Origin: JANELJ01 sp024511395
Lineage (GTDB): Bacteria > Pseudomonadota > Gammaproteobacteria > GRL18
Direction: 5' to 3'
Length of the DNA stretch: 64,000 bases
NCBI GenBank assembly: GCA_963681975.1
Contig: OY820613.1
Coordinates: 3,945,926-4,009,925, forward strand
How positions within the stretch are numbered: position 1 is the first letter of the stretch; each line of letters begins with the position of its first letter. The notes beneath the pieces were generated by a model that did not search any database, was not told where the DNA came from, and worked only from the letters and a program-made list of their open reading frames with translations. A program made the position numbers and the translations under genes. This document shows, piece by piece, positions 34,384-44,587 of this stretch.

Positions 34384-36447
34384 TTTTAAAATACGAGCAG
34401 AGCCTTTCAATCTGCCTCGAAAATCATTGCGAAGCCTTGCTACGATGGTCGCCAAGGAATATGCCTGAGCTCTAAGTGCTTTTGAGTAATCTGAAATTGC
34501 ATCATGGACCATTATTGTTCTAGATCCTCGCATAAAAACACCTGCAGGTGCCTTCCAAATTTCATAGATACGCTCTCGTGGTATGCTGTTGCCTAATGGC
34601 TCACGGTAGTAGTTGTCAACCTGTAAAGGTGGCATTGCATTTAAATGGTATTCTTCTGCCACACCGAGCAAAGTTAGAGAGTATGGAACCGGGGTATGTA
34701 CAAGGCGCTGAATAATATCCTGTATAAAGACTATTGCTGGGCTTATCGCTCCATCTTCTTTTTCAATTAATTCATCGGCCGGGAATAACCATGCAAGACT
34801 TCTCTGTTTTTTAATATTTAATGTCAAAATAGAACCTAAATGACGGCCAAAAGCTTTACATAGTTCCTCATACTGCCGTATTTCCCAAAAATATATTTGT
34901 GTTCTAGGATTTCCAAGAGCCCGGAGAAGCTTTTTCAGGTTGACAGAGCTTATCCCGTTGGGTGGATTGGTTTGAATATTTACTTTCTCTTGTTCAAAAA
35001 GCTGTTTTGCTCTGTCAACAGTCGATACAAATAATTCGATAAAATTTTGTATTACTCCCCATTCTGATAAAGGGTTATCTTTTGGATTAACAAAGCTTGA
35101 TAAGCTAAGTTTTACAGGTCTGGCTTGTGTGCCATAGGGGTACAGTAGATTGGCTCTAAACCCAATACCTGTTAAATACCCAGAAGAAGCATCAAAGTTT
35201 ACTGTTATATCAATTTCTAGGTTAATATCTCTTGCTAAGCCAGAAACGATTGCCAACGCATCTGTTGTTACCGAGTTATGGAGTAGTGCAGTTGCTTTAT
35301 CAGAAATTGTTTTTCTTTCTCGTTTAAGAAATGCATGTTTACCTAGAACGGCTGGTGAAGTTGTGGTTACATTGGAAAGCTCTGTGACTGTATCGACCCC
35401 ATTGTCCATTAGTATTTTTCTTGCGCCCTTACTTAGTCCTGGTATACGACATAGGTGATCCTGTGTCTCAGCTGCCTGTGAACAATAATTGTTAGGGTTG
35501 TTGAAAAAGAATACTTTGTCTGTGGGGTTTAGCCAGCCCTCAACACCTAGCCAGTCGCACGCATTGCATTTTCCGGATACATGGTAGTCAACGGCATTCC
35601 ACCCCTGCGTATCACCAATGCTGATAACTCTTAGTATGTCTTCACGGAAGAATTTTAGGACGCTTGGCATATATAAAAGATAATTTACTTCTTCCCAGTC
35701 AGTACGAAGTGCACAAATCTTTTCTTCGGCAGATTTTAATGGTTTAGCCATCAGTGATTGTGAAAAATTAAAAAGTTCGGCATTACTCCACAAAAAGCAT
35801 TGATGAGAAACGTAATACCTATCGTTTAAGTTATTTACAGCTAAAAAGTTGGCTAGGAATATTGAGTAGAGGCATACTTCAGCTGCATAGCTCGCGTTAC
35901 CTTCCTGTACATTCTTCAAATCGATAACTGAGAGGGGGATACGTTGGTCTTTGGTATCGATATGTTGTCTTCTGCCATCGGGAAGTACTTCCCAATCGGA
36001 TGAGTTGTTTTTCCACGTTAATACAACATCCGGTCTCATCCCACTTAGTTTTGGTATGAGGGACTGTTCGGAACTACTAAGGCCAAGATTGGTTAAAACC
36101 GAGCTTCTATAGGATTCTGGCTCAATAGCAGGCTGTATAATTAGTCGATCTGGAGCCGATACAGACAACGCAGATATGAGATCTACATCGTTGAATGAAG
36201 ATTCAAAAATGACATTGTGCGGTAACTCACGAACAAGCATTTCGTATTGTCCTCGTTCAAAGTCTCTTCCCGCCTTAGTAATAATTTGAACACCTGGTCG
36301 TGACTTTAGCGGCACCGGAAGACCAGATGCCTCAATATTCTCTTTTTTTCCTGAAAATAATGATAAGTAAAGCTCTCTATCACATCCTGTTCTGAAGAAC
36401 ATTGACATCGTGCTCTTTGATATGCTTTTGTTAATTGAGCTAACCAT
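34384..36447 (-). pseudogene. RecB/Cas4-like nuclease with HhH and RNase H-like regions (TM0106-like), 3' end cut by IS66
   Basis: About 688 native residues remain; the open frame runs to 34369 only because the last four residues (VSAQ) and stop come from the IS terminal repeat. The N-terminal half looks like a Cas4/RecB nuclease: C23 in TGCDRELYLSLF, RPDVVLTWK and VIDLKNV as active-site strands, and further cysteines in GKCNACDW and YCSQ/HLCRIPG that could complete an Fe-S cluster. A helix-hairpin-helix follows (IPGLSKGARKILMDNGVD). The middle resembles the YprB-like RNase H fold. Relatives carry a C-terminal SF1 (Dna2-like) helicase; that part would lie beyond the IS and is absent. The family call is inference; the truncation is directly visible. 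Confidence 0.7.
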
Positions 36448-36566
36448 TTTTAGCTACTCCATTGGCAATGTTCTTCGATATACCTGCAGGCATTATTAAA
36501 ATACTCTTTGTCTATAAATCACACACCATTTTCTGATATGTATTTCTAACGTGCTCTAGTGAAACG

Positions 36567-39173
36567 CTAATTCATAAGGTCATAGTACCCATCACTCGTC
36601 ACGTCCTTGCCACCAATAATCCTGTAAGTCATTCCACTAGCCACGGCGATCTGTTCGGCGAACTCTTGTTTCGCCTTTACCACTGGATCCTCCAGCTTGT
36701 GTTCGCCTTTGACCTCAACAATCACGTAAGAGTCATCCTCTTTCTTGAACAGAAAATCTGGGTAATAGCTGCGGACGGTATGTGATTCAGGGTCGATGTA
36801 CTGGATATAGAAATCTGTCTGCCCATGGGTCAGCATGCCGGTGAAGTAGACCTCCTTGATCTTTTTGTCTCGGAGCAGACGCCAGAATAGGTCCTGTTCT
36901 GGCGCCGAATCGAAGCAGTAGGTATCCAGATGGAAACTGCGGTTAGTCGGTAAACCCTTGAGTCGTTTATCGTCCATTCGCAGTATCTTATCTTTGTCCG
37001 CAGAGACTTCGTAGTAGCCCTGAGTTGGCACCTTGATGAGCTCAATCTCGTACTCCTCGGTCTTTTCTTCTGGGGTAATCTCGTAGAGAGCATGGAAGAG
37101 CCGAGGGATGATCCAGTCGTAGAGCAGCTCGTTGTAGTCGTTGACGTACTCCAGGATCTTGGCAGTACCTTCTTCCGTACTATCCAAAATCTCCTGAATT
37201 GTCAGGCACGGCTTGTTGAGATAGCGGGAAATCTCTCCCACAAGGGTGATCTCGCTGAATGTGCGCCTCTCCCGTAGGTGCGACAGATCTTCGGCCGAGC
37301 CAGGAGTTTGTTTGGCTGCATCAGCGGCGCTGAGTCCTTCTTGTTGGTAGTGAAGCAGCTTGTACTGCTCGGTGTCGACCTGTTCCAGTTCCAGGCTCAG
37401 TCCTTTTGCCGGTTTCTTGTCCTCCAGTTTGAATTCTCGGTGGATGCGCTTCAGCTTGATCTTGCGTGGAGGCGGTACCACGCGCACCTCCGTGCGCTCC
37501 TTGTCTGATCCGCTCCCCTGGAACTGCTCGGCACTGATACGGAAGTTCTGTTGCAGTTCGTCGTTGAGGATCTCTAGGTTGGAGTGGCTCAGATAGACTT
37601 GGCCGGTGTGCTGGATGTCTCCGATCTGGCGCAGGCAGCGCATGGTGGCCTGGAGAACAAATACCTTCGATTTGGGTTCCCGAAACAGACCTACGCCGAA
37701 CAGTGAGCGGCAATTCCAGCCCTCGCGGCCCTTGTTGACCAGTAGGATGAACTGTTTGTTGGAGTGTGGGCTATCCAGGCGGTTGAACTCGCGGATATCG
37801 TCGTTGGAGGTCAGTTTGGGGTCGCCGACGTTGACCAGGATTCTGTCTGAAGGGATGCCGTGCCTGGCCAGTTCCTCTTCCACGGCAGGGCGCAGCTGCT
37901 GCTGGAGTTCGTCGATGGTGGCAGCGAAGAAGGCGAGTTTTGGCAACATCCCCTCGGCCCTGATGCCGTCGGTCGCCTTCAGGAAGTTGTCGATCGCCAA
38001 CCGCACGAACTCGGTATCGCGTGTGGTGGTGTAGCCGTGGAGCTTCACCTTTTTCAGGTACTCCTTGTTGATGGCCTCCTGGAGGCCGTAGGCGTAGACC
38101 ACCTCGGGCAGGACCTCCTTGCCCACGTAGGGAGTGCCGGTGTAGTTGTAGCAGGCGACCACATGGGTTCCGGCTGCTTCTAGGCTCTTGGCCAGCAGGT
38201 CTACCGTGGTGCGCAGGCTGGTTTTGGTGGACTTGATGCCCATATCTTTTGCCAACTGGTTGCCGAAGGCGTGGTGGGCCTCGTCGATATAGATGCCGAG
38301 CTGTTCCAGGCGGCGTAGCTTCTCGAATCGTTGGTTGGTGGAGAGGTCGGTCTCATCTTCAGGTTTGTCGAATTCGTAAAGGTCAGCCGCCGCATCATAG
38401 ACGCTCTTGGCCTCGAAGGTGGGTTTACCGCTACCGAACAGCTTGTCTACCCCGGTTTTGTCCTTATGCTGTTTCTTGAGGATGATCTTCTGTGTGTTCG
38501 AGATGATCAGGTTGAAGCGGGAGCGGTCCAGAGTGTTGAGCGAGGTACCTGCTTCTTCTAGAAAGTGGAACTGAATATGCTGGGTCAGGAAATTCACATA
38601 CTCCGGCGGAACCACCTTGGCCATGTCGAAGGTCTGGATCTCCTTCAGTGACTGCAATACTGTCCGGTCTGGGGCAAACACCAGGGCGTTGTGGCAGTAC
38701 TTCTTGTCCTTGGGGAATTTGTTGGCGAGGATGAACTCGTAGAAGATACAGGTAGCCATGAGGATGGTTTTACCCGTGCCCATGGTCAGGGCGAAGATGT
38801 AGTTCGGGTAGAGTCGCGCCTGTTTCTTCATGCGCTTGAAGATGGCCTCGTAGTCATCCTTGTTCAGCTCCTCCAGCAGTGAGATATCTCTGCGACTCTC
38901 AAACTTGCCCTTTTTCTCCGACCAGTCGCGGAACAGTCGGTGTACCGGCTGATTGTCGAGAAACTCCATGAGGAAGACATAAATCTCCAACGCCTCAAAC
39001 TGCGGGAGGCGGAGAAAGGCGGTGGCGTTTTGCGGATCGTTGAAGTCTATGAACTTGCGCGATAGCTCGCGGTAGTGCTGACGGATACGGCCACGGTTCT
39101 CTAGGTAGAAAGCCCGCAGGTGCTCGTAGAAGGTGAAATTGAGATCCAGACCGCTGGTAGTGCGCTTAGCCAT
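36567..39173 (-). CDS. res: Type III restriction-modification helicase-endonuclease subunit (Res)
   Basis: 868 residues with Walker A MGTGKT (131-136), DEAH (297-300) and a C-terminal PD-(D/E)XK nuclease (P805-D806, E820-V-K822). Starts 8 bp inside the end of mod, the usual mod-res coupling. Base composition is clearly more GC-rich than the surrounding DNA, with many long antisense open frames as a result, pointing to a different donor. Without a functional Mod subunit, cleavage is not expected, because type III Res acts only in complex. Confidence 0.93.
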   Translation of the reverse strand: MAKRTTSGLDLNFTFYEHLRAFYLENRGRIRQHYRELSRKFIDFNDPQNATAFLRLPQFEALEIYVFLMEFLDNQPVHRLFRDWSEKKGKFESRRDISLLEELNKDDYEAIFKRMKKQARLYPNYIFALTMGTGKTILMATCIFYEFILANKFPKDKKYCHNALVFAPDRTVLQSLKEIQTFDMAKVVPPEYVNFLTQHIQFHFLEEAGTSLNTLDRSRFNLIISNTQKIILKKQHKDKTGVDKLFGSGKPTFEAKSVYDAAADLYEFDKPEDETDLSTNQRFEKLRRLEQLGIYIDEAHHAFGNQLAKDMGIKSTKTSLRTTVDLLAKSLEAAGTHVVACYNYTGTPYVGKEVLPEVVYAYGLQEAINKEYLKKVKLHGYTTTRDTEFVRLAIDNFLKATDGIRAEGMLPKLAFFAATIDELQQQLRPAVEEELARHGIPSDRILVNVGDPKLTSNDDIREFNRLDSPHSNKQFILLVNKGREGWNCRSLFGVGLFREPKSKVFVLQATMRCLRQIGDIQHTGQVYLSHSNLEILNDELQQNFRISAEQFQGSGSDKERTEVRVVPPPRKIKLKRIHREFKLEDKKPAKGLSLELEQVDTEQYKLLHYQQEGLSAADAAKQTPGSAEDLSHLRERRTFSEITLVGEISRYLNKPCLTIQEILDSTEEGTAKILEYVNDYNELLYDWIIPRLFHALYEITPEEKTEEYEIELIKVPTQGYYEVSADKDKILRMDDKRLKGLPTNRSFHLDTYCFDSAPEQDLFWRLLRDKKIKEVYFTGMLTHGQTDFYIQYIDPESHTVRSYYPDFLFKKEDDSYVIVEVKGEHKLEDPVVKAKQEFAEQIAVASGMTYRIIGGKDVTSDGYYDLMN

Positions 39174-40378
39174 AGTTGACCTCCACTTCCAGTGACTCGG
39201 AGAGCAGGTCGGTGATCTTCACACGGATGGTGCCTGCATCCTCGGGGATATCGTACTCACCGGAGACCAACTCATTCTTACCGGGCAGATCGACAATGGC
39301 AGGCTCCAGGACCGCACCGTCATAGTTCCAGTCCACCATGACGGACTCCACCAACTCCCGCCAGTCTTCCACGTTCTCTTTCATCAGGCTGAGCTTTTGG
39401 AGCAGGTTCATGGGGTAGAACTGCTCGATCACCAGCCTGCCGTTATTGACGACCATCTTGGCCTCGGAGTCGCGCTTGAACTCCAGGTTCGATTTGTCGC
39501 GCAGGATGTCCACCACCTCGATATCGAGTTTGAACGGCACCTCATTTTGTAGAACGGCTGCCAGATCGGGTTCATGACCCATGCAGACCAGCAGCAGCTT
39601 TTCTACTGGTTGGTTGGGTTTCTCCGCCTGACGGCGCTCGAAGGCCTTGTAGTCAAAACCGGAGATCAGCTCATTGAGATCCGCCCGCGTGGCGATACGG
39701 TTGACCGGCATGATCTTGACCATGCGGCCATCCTTCTCGCCATCATAGAGATTATTTGCCTCCAGCTTCTGGATCTCCAGAGCCTCAATGAGCAGGTCTT
39801 TGGCCTCCAGGGGGTTGCGGAAGACGTCGTAGTGGTTGACGTTGTAGACCTCGAATCCGGTGTAGTAAGTTAGCTTTTCCTCTTCGCCCTCCAACAGGTC
39901 GTTCTGTTTGGCCTCTAGTTCCTTGGCGACGTTGATCAGGCGCTTGGTGGTCGTCTGGATAGCGCCCAGATTGATGTCAGCTCCGATGAATTGGCGACCA
40001 TGTTTCATAGCTACAGATTGGGTAGTTCCAGAACCCATAAAACAATCAAAAATTAAATCGCCAGGATTACTACACGCGCTGATTATTCTTTCTAGCAACT
40101 TTTCTGGCTTTTGTGTCGGGTAGCCCAAGCGTTCTACTGCTTGTGAGTTAACCGCTGATATTCCTAGCCATACAAAATCAACCAGTACGCCAGGTAGTTC
40201 ATTAAGGTACTGTTTTACTCTTAACTTGCCTCCTTTCGTGACAATTAACCTTCCATCGTCTTTGAGACGCTCTAATGTTTCTTGTGATGGAGACTGAAGC
40301 TCAGCGTCTTTCCACTTCCCTTTTTCATCAGTCTTAAATTTACTTTTGATGTATTCTTTTGAGTATGGAATATATTGC
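39166..40378 (-). pseudogene. mod: Type III DNA methyltransferase (Mod), N-terminal half removed by IS66/ISBst12-like element
   Basis: The frame can be read from the IS edge at 40378 without interruption: YIPYSKEYIKSKFKTDEKG, later VWLGISAVNSQAVERLGYPT, then the AdoMet motif FMGSGTTQSVAMKHG and a long C-terminal region to 39166. In this beta class the catalytic DPPY motif lies N-terminal to what remains and is missing. The short TTG-started 320-residue reading from 40128 is an artefact of the cut. GC content jumps near 40010: the part before it is AT-rich, the part after GC-rich, so this allele looks mosaic. Confidence 0.88.
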
Positions 40379-40397
40379 GTAACTACTCAGCGTAACT

Positions 40398-41867
40398 CTA
40401 CTCCCAGACAAAATCTGGTAGCCTTTTTTCAAATAACATTTCCATAGCATGACTGGAAGTCAGACCCTGTTTACGACAAGTGGACAGATAAGCTCGCACT
40501 CGGCAAAATATCTCAGAGCCTTCCTGACTGCGAAAACTGCCTGATATTTTCTGTTGCACCTTGGTCATCCTGATATCATTCTCACCCTGGTTATTCGTGA
40601 AAGGCACATCAGACTCCTCCATAAACCGGAGTACATCATCTTCATAATCCCTTAACCTTTCCAGCCAATTACGGGATTTACTGCGTTTTATACGCCCTCG
40701 TTGCCCTTTCTTTCTGCTTGTATCCGGTGGTGGACATTCAATCTCAGCTTTCGCCAGTATTTCCTGATAATATATCCGATGTTTTTGTGCCTCTTCTTTA
40801 TCCAGACTCCCACCGGCATTATTAACATCAATATTGATTTCTTCAAGCAATGCTTTCATTTGGCTCGCCCAAACCTGTTCATACTGCTCACAGGCTCTGG
40901 TCAGCTCTCTGAGATGATGAGCATTGCATAAGGCATGCTGGCAATCATTATACTGGTAATACGGCTTCCAGTGGTCATGACACAATATTCCTTTAAAACG
41001 GGGCAGTATATCCATCTCTTTCATGGCTTCTGCTCCCCGCTTCTTGTGAGGGTAGAAGTAAGTCCATAATTTATTGGTGGCACAATGCAACCAATGCCTC
41101 TTGCCACCAATGTTTACCCCGGTTTCATCCGCATGCACAATGCCCGATGCAGCCAGTTTATCTCTGCTTATCCGGTCAAATTCAGCCAGATTTTTAAAGG
41201 CTTCCTTGTTAAAATTGAACAAGGTTCCCTGACTAATGGGTATTTGTAATTGTTCGGCAAAATATTCTTCTATGCGGTTATAGGGCAATAATTGGTGTTG
41301 CGACAAATAAACCGCATGGGCCTTGATACTGCGGCCATATTGTACTGCTTTGGTCACACCTTCAGGAAATGGAGCAACATATCGTTGACCTGTTTCATTT
41401 TGTAAAACCTGAGCCTGATATTCAATGACATTTCTGGCAATGTGCAGTTCAAATACCTGGCGACGTTCAATACCTGCTTCCTCATAATGCCCTTTGGGTA
41501 AGGTACGACGGTCAATTTGTATACTATGAACCTCATCCGGTTCTTCAACTTGTTTTAGGGTGTTACCTCTATGTCCGGGTTGACCACCTGTTTTTTTGGT
41601 TGACTTCTTTCTGCTTGTTTTCAAACGATTGGGATCACTTGAAGGTGGCTTGCTACTATTACGACTGTTCAAGCCGGAACGATTGGTTAATAATGTAACC
41701 ACCAGGATCAGGATATTGATGACTGATTTTAAAGCAGGAGACAAGTGCTTTTCTTGTTCAAGAAGTAACACAGCCTCCTTCAGCGTCTTGTCTATATCAA
41801 TACCGTCCAGTTTCAATTTATTTCTCAAATGATTGTTGAACCATAAGAGAATTATATCATAGGGCAT
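40398..41867 (-). CDS. IS66-like transposase, ISBst12 group
   Basis: 489-residue DDE transposase. The N-terminal linker has SRNSSKPPSSDPNRLKTSRK and TGGQPGHRGNTLKQV, hallmarks of this group. The core has GIVHADETGVNIGGKRHW and ILCHDHWKPYYQYNDCQHAL. VPFTNNQGENDIRMTKVQQK carries the catalytic Glu. The ORF is intact from ATG to stop. Its leader contains a GATC cluster that could make expression methylation-dependent. Confidence 0.94.
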   Translation of the reverse strand: MPYDIILLWFNNHLRNKLKLDGIDIDKTLKEAVLLLEQEKHLSPALKSVINILILVVTLLTNRSGLNSRNSSKPPSSDPNRLKTSRKKSTKKTGGQPGHRGNTLKQVEEPDEVHSIQIDRRTLPKGHYEEAGIERRQVFELHIARNVIEYQAQVLQNETGQRYVAPFPEGVTKAVQYGRSIKAHAVYLSQHQLLPYNRIEEYFAEQLQIPISQGTLFNFNKEAFKNLAEFDRISRDKLAASGIVHADETGVNIGGKRHWLHCATNKLWTYFYPHKKRGAEAMKEMDILPRFKGILCHDHWKPYYQYNDCQHALCNAHHLRELTRACEQYEQVWASQMKALLEEINIDVNNAGGSLDKEEAQKHRIYYQEILAKAEIECPPPDTSRKKGQRGRIKRSKSRNWLERLRDYEDDVLRFMEESDVPFTNNQGENDIRMTKVQQKISGSFRSQEGSEIFCRVRAYLSTCRKQGLTSSHAMEMLFEKRLPDFVWE

Positions 41868-41881
41868 TTGAGCACTATTTC

Positions 41882-41971
41882 GATCTCTGGATCGATTTAA
41901 GCTCGTTTTAAATTATCTACACGGGCGGGTACCCTTTATCGATTTATAGATCTCTGAGGATCGCTATGATC
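41882..41971 (-). promoter_or_regulatory. Cluster of five GATC sites upstream of the ISBst12-like transposase
   Basis: GATC occurs at 41882, 41890, 41949, 41959 and 41968, all within about 105 bp upstream of the transposase start at 41867. Random expectation is about one per 256 bp. IS10 and IS50 use Dam methylation of promoter GATC sites to limit transposition; a similar role is inferred here. Confidence 0.5.
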
Positions 41972-42322
41972 GTCTGAGACTATGATATAAGCATCATGGC
42001 TTGATGTTAACTTTGGTCAAAATGGCTTAAAATGGATGTCAAGTCTTTTTTTTGAGTTTTTTTTTAAAATTACGCTGAGTAGTTACATCCTATTTTTATT
42101 ATTAAGCTCCAAAATTATTATGTATTTAGAAGCTGGATTCTTATACTTGATGGTTGCTATATTTTCGCCATATTAATAAGGCTTCTGTCCGTTGTTAATA
42201 AAATTGGTGTAGGTGTCTGTCAATAATTCATTTTCTTCAGCCTGTTCATCAGTGTGGTCGTATCTGATAACGTCATCAAGAATCAGCACTGTGAGTGTTT
42301 TGCCATATTCTTCAGAATAAAT

Positions 42323-43822
42323 AGTCTGCCCTGAATAAAACATAGTGCATTGATTTATAAAGAAATATTTCTTGATTATGGGTGTTAAATTTGCAGGTTT
42401 TTGGTAAAATAAGCCTTATTACCTTGCAAATTTCCAGACCAGAATGAAGCCAGAGAAACAGCCAAAAATACCTCAGGAAGACCTGTTCAGGATGCGCCTT
42501 GAAAACATGCTGGACATAAACCATGAGTTGATTAAGTTATCAAAACACATAGATTGGGAAAGTCCTGATAAAGAATGGGGCGCTCTGTTTGTATCCACTA
42601 AAGGTGCTCCTGCCATACGCACTCGATTGATTGCAGGATTGCATTACCTGAAACACCTGCATGATTTATCGGATGAACAGGTAGTAAAAGGCTGGACAGA
42701 AAATCCGTACTGGCAGTATTTCTGTGGTGAAGAATACTTTCAGCATAAAATGCCTATACACCCTGTGACCATGACCAAATGGCGTAACCGGCTGGGTAAA
42801 TCAGGCAGTGAAAAATTACTGATTGAAACCATTAAAGCCGGACTAAAGAGTAAAACCATAAAGCCCGGCAGTTTAAAGAAAGTCACGGTAGATACTACCG
42901 TACAGGAAAAGAACATCGCTTTTCCAACCGATTCAAAGCTCCTGAACAAAGCCAGAGAAAACCTGGTTAAACTGTCCAAAGAGCACGGTATTAAACTGCG
43001 TCAGAACTATAATCGGGTTGGGCCGCAATATGTACTAATGGCCAGTCGTTATGCACATGCAAAACAGTTTAAACGCATGAAGAAAATGAACAATAAACTG
43101 AAATCCCGTTTAGGTCGTGTTAAACGGGATATTGAACGACAACTGCCCAACTATTCTGTTGATATTCAGTCTCTGTTTGAAGTAGCTCTAAAACAGGCTC
43201 AGAAACTGATTGAGCAGGAGCAGCACAGTAAAAACAAGCTTTACAGTTTACATGCACCGGAAGTCGAGTGTATCAGTAAAGGCAAAGCTCATAAGCCTTA
43301 TGAATTTGGAGTTAAAACCAGTATCGCGGTAACTAACAAGGAAGGCTTTGTTATTGGTGCTCAAAGTTGTCCGGGCAATCCTTATGATGGACATACCTTG
43401 CTGCCACAACTGGAACAGATAAAACAGTTTACAGCCGTACAACCGGAACACTGCTTTGTTGACCGGGGTTATCGTGGACATGAAGTAAAAGACACTAAAG
43501 TTTTTATCTCAGGTCAGAAGCGAGGCGTTACCCGAAGTATTAAAAAGGCATTAAAACGGCGCAGTGCGATTGAGCCTGAAATTGGTCATATGAAAAACGT
43601 TGGCCGTTTAGACCGCTGCTACCTCAAAGGTGCAGTCGGTGATGCCATTAATGTGGTTATGGTAGCCGCTGGACATAACTTAAGAAAGATCCTCAATAAG
43701 CTCCGGCTTTTGTGGCTCAAAATTATTTCCGGTTTGATGGGGTCTTTTATCAAACCGGGGCAATCAGCTGCTTTAAACCTGGCTTGATGTCAGGCTTAAA
43801 ACGGTATTATTCAGGTTGAACT
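42323..43822 (+). mobile_element. IS5-family-like insertion sequence, copy 2 (apparently intact)
   Basis: 1500 bp between AGTCTGCCCTGAATAA at 42323 and the complement of AGTTCAACCTGAATAA ending at 43822. Flanked by AAAT at 42319-42322 and AAAT at 43823-43826, a 4-bp target duplication as expected for IS5-type elements. The frame of the interrupted IrrE gene confirms the boundary to the base. Near-identical to copy 1. Confidence 0.95.
42444..43787 (+). CDS. IS5-family-like transposase (intact)
   Basis: 447-residue DDE transposase. N-terminus MKPEKQPKIPQEDLFRMRLE, then a DUF772-like region (IRTRLIAGLHYLKHLHDLSD). Catalytic regions are VTVDTTVQEKNIAFP (first Asp), HCFVDRGYRGHEVKD (second Asp) and RRSAIEPEIGHMKNVGRL (Glu). 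The middle has a basic helical insertion (KRMKKMNNKLKSRLGRVKR). The exact IS5 subgroup is uncertain. It is probably the source of activity for copy 1 and possibly for the MITE-like repeat. Confidence 0.93.
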   Translation: MKPEKQPKIPQEDLFRMRLENMLDINHELIKLSKHIDWESPDKEWGALFVSTKGAPAIRTRLIAGLHYLKHLHDLSDEQVVKGWTENPYWQYFCGEEYFQHKMPIHPVTMTKWRNRLGKSGSEKLLIETIKAGLKSKTIKPGSLKKVTVDTTVQEKNIAFPTDSKLLNKARENLVKLSKEHGIKLRQNYNRVGPQYVLMASRYAHAKQFKRMKKMNNKLKSRLGRVKRDIERQLPNYSVDIQSLFEVALKQAQKLIEQEQHSKNKLYSLHAPEVECISKGKAHKPYEFGVKTSIAVTNKEGFVIGAQSCPGNPYDGHTLLPQLEQIKQFTAVQPEHCFVDRGYRGHEVKDTKVFISGQKRGVTRSIKKALKRRSAIEPEIGHMKNVGRLDRCYLKGAVGDAINVVMVAAGHNLRKILNKLRLLWLKIISGLMGSFIKPGQSAALNLA

Positions 43823-44587
43823 AAATACTATGCTCGACGACTTCTTCATCAAACCAAATGCCGGGGCCATGGCGAACACCGTCTCGAGCAGTCCATGAAA
43901 ATCGTTCTTGTGCTGCCATAGAAAGTTCTGGCACTTCTTGAAATCCCTGCCGAGTGGCGAAGTAGCGCCCTGATTTGAAAGCAGAGTTACTGGACTTTGA
44001 CCAGTGCATACCACCTTCTTCTGAGAGTAAGGCAACTGCTCGTCGTTTGGTGAAATCGAGCCATTTGAGTACTGAGGCCGTGAGTGATACACCATATCTA
44101 TCTGCACAGTGATTCATCATGTCGAAACTAAAAGGCTGACTGTCTGCCTGTTCTCGGAAGTCATGATTGGGCATAAGAAGATTGGCTGCAAATGTATTGG
44201 CTTCAGCTTCAATATTTTGTTTGCTGCTGTTTTCATCAAGCATGTCACGTTCACCACATTCAATTCGATCTGATGTGATTGTGTGGCGATGAATCATGTA
44301 GTGGCCTAGTTCATGGGCGAGGGTAAAGCTGGTTCTACCTGGATGAACAATGTCTGTATTGTACAGAATGGCCCATTCATTTTTTTCAGGGTGCCGTACC
44401 AGAGCCCCATCGATACTTTTGAAACTGTCACCTTTTACAGCAGTAATGGGATCATCATTAAAGGAGGGCGTTAGCTCCAGGGCAACTTTTTTTACATCAA
44501 CAGGAAAGCGCTCGGCACCTGAAAGCCCTAAATCAAGAAATTTGGTGATTCGATTGGCTTCTTTGTGAGGGTGCTTTTTCTCGGACA

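Larger units (their letters stand above)
40379..42086 (-). mobile_element. IS66-family element of the single-gene ISBst12 type
   Basis: Perfect 17-bp terminal inverted repeats, GTAACTACTCAGCGTAA at 40379-40395 and its complement at 42070-42086. One long transposase gene, no tnpA/tnpB. Flanks (tatattgc / atcctatt) do not form a target duplication. The missing half of mod is not found on the other side; there the end of the IrrE-like gene lies instead, so DNA was lost here. Confidence 0.92.

Noticed and set aside
37321..38561. Several overlapping open frames on both strands
   Set aside because: They arise from the GC-rich res gene; none has motifs or start signals.
40129..40378. Start of mod at TTG 40128
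   Set aside because: The conserved methyltransferase frame continues upstream without a stop to the IS edge, so this start is only an artefact.
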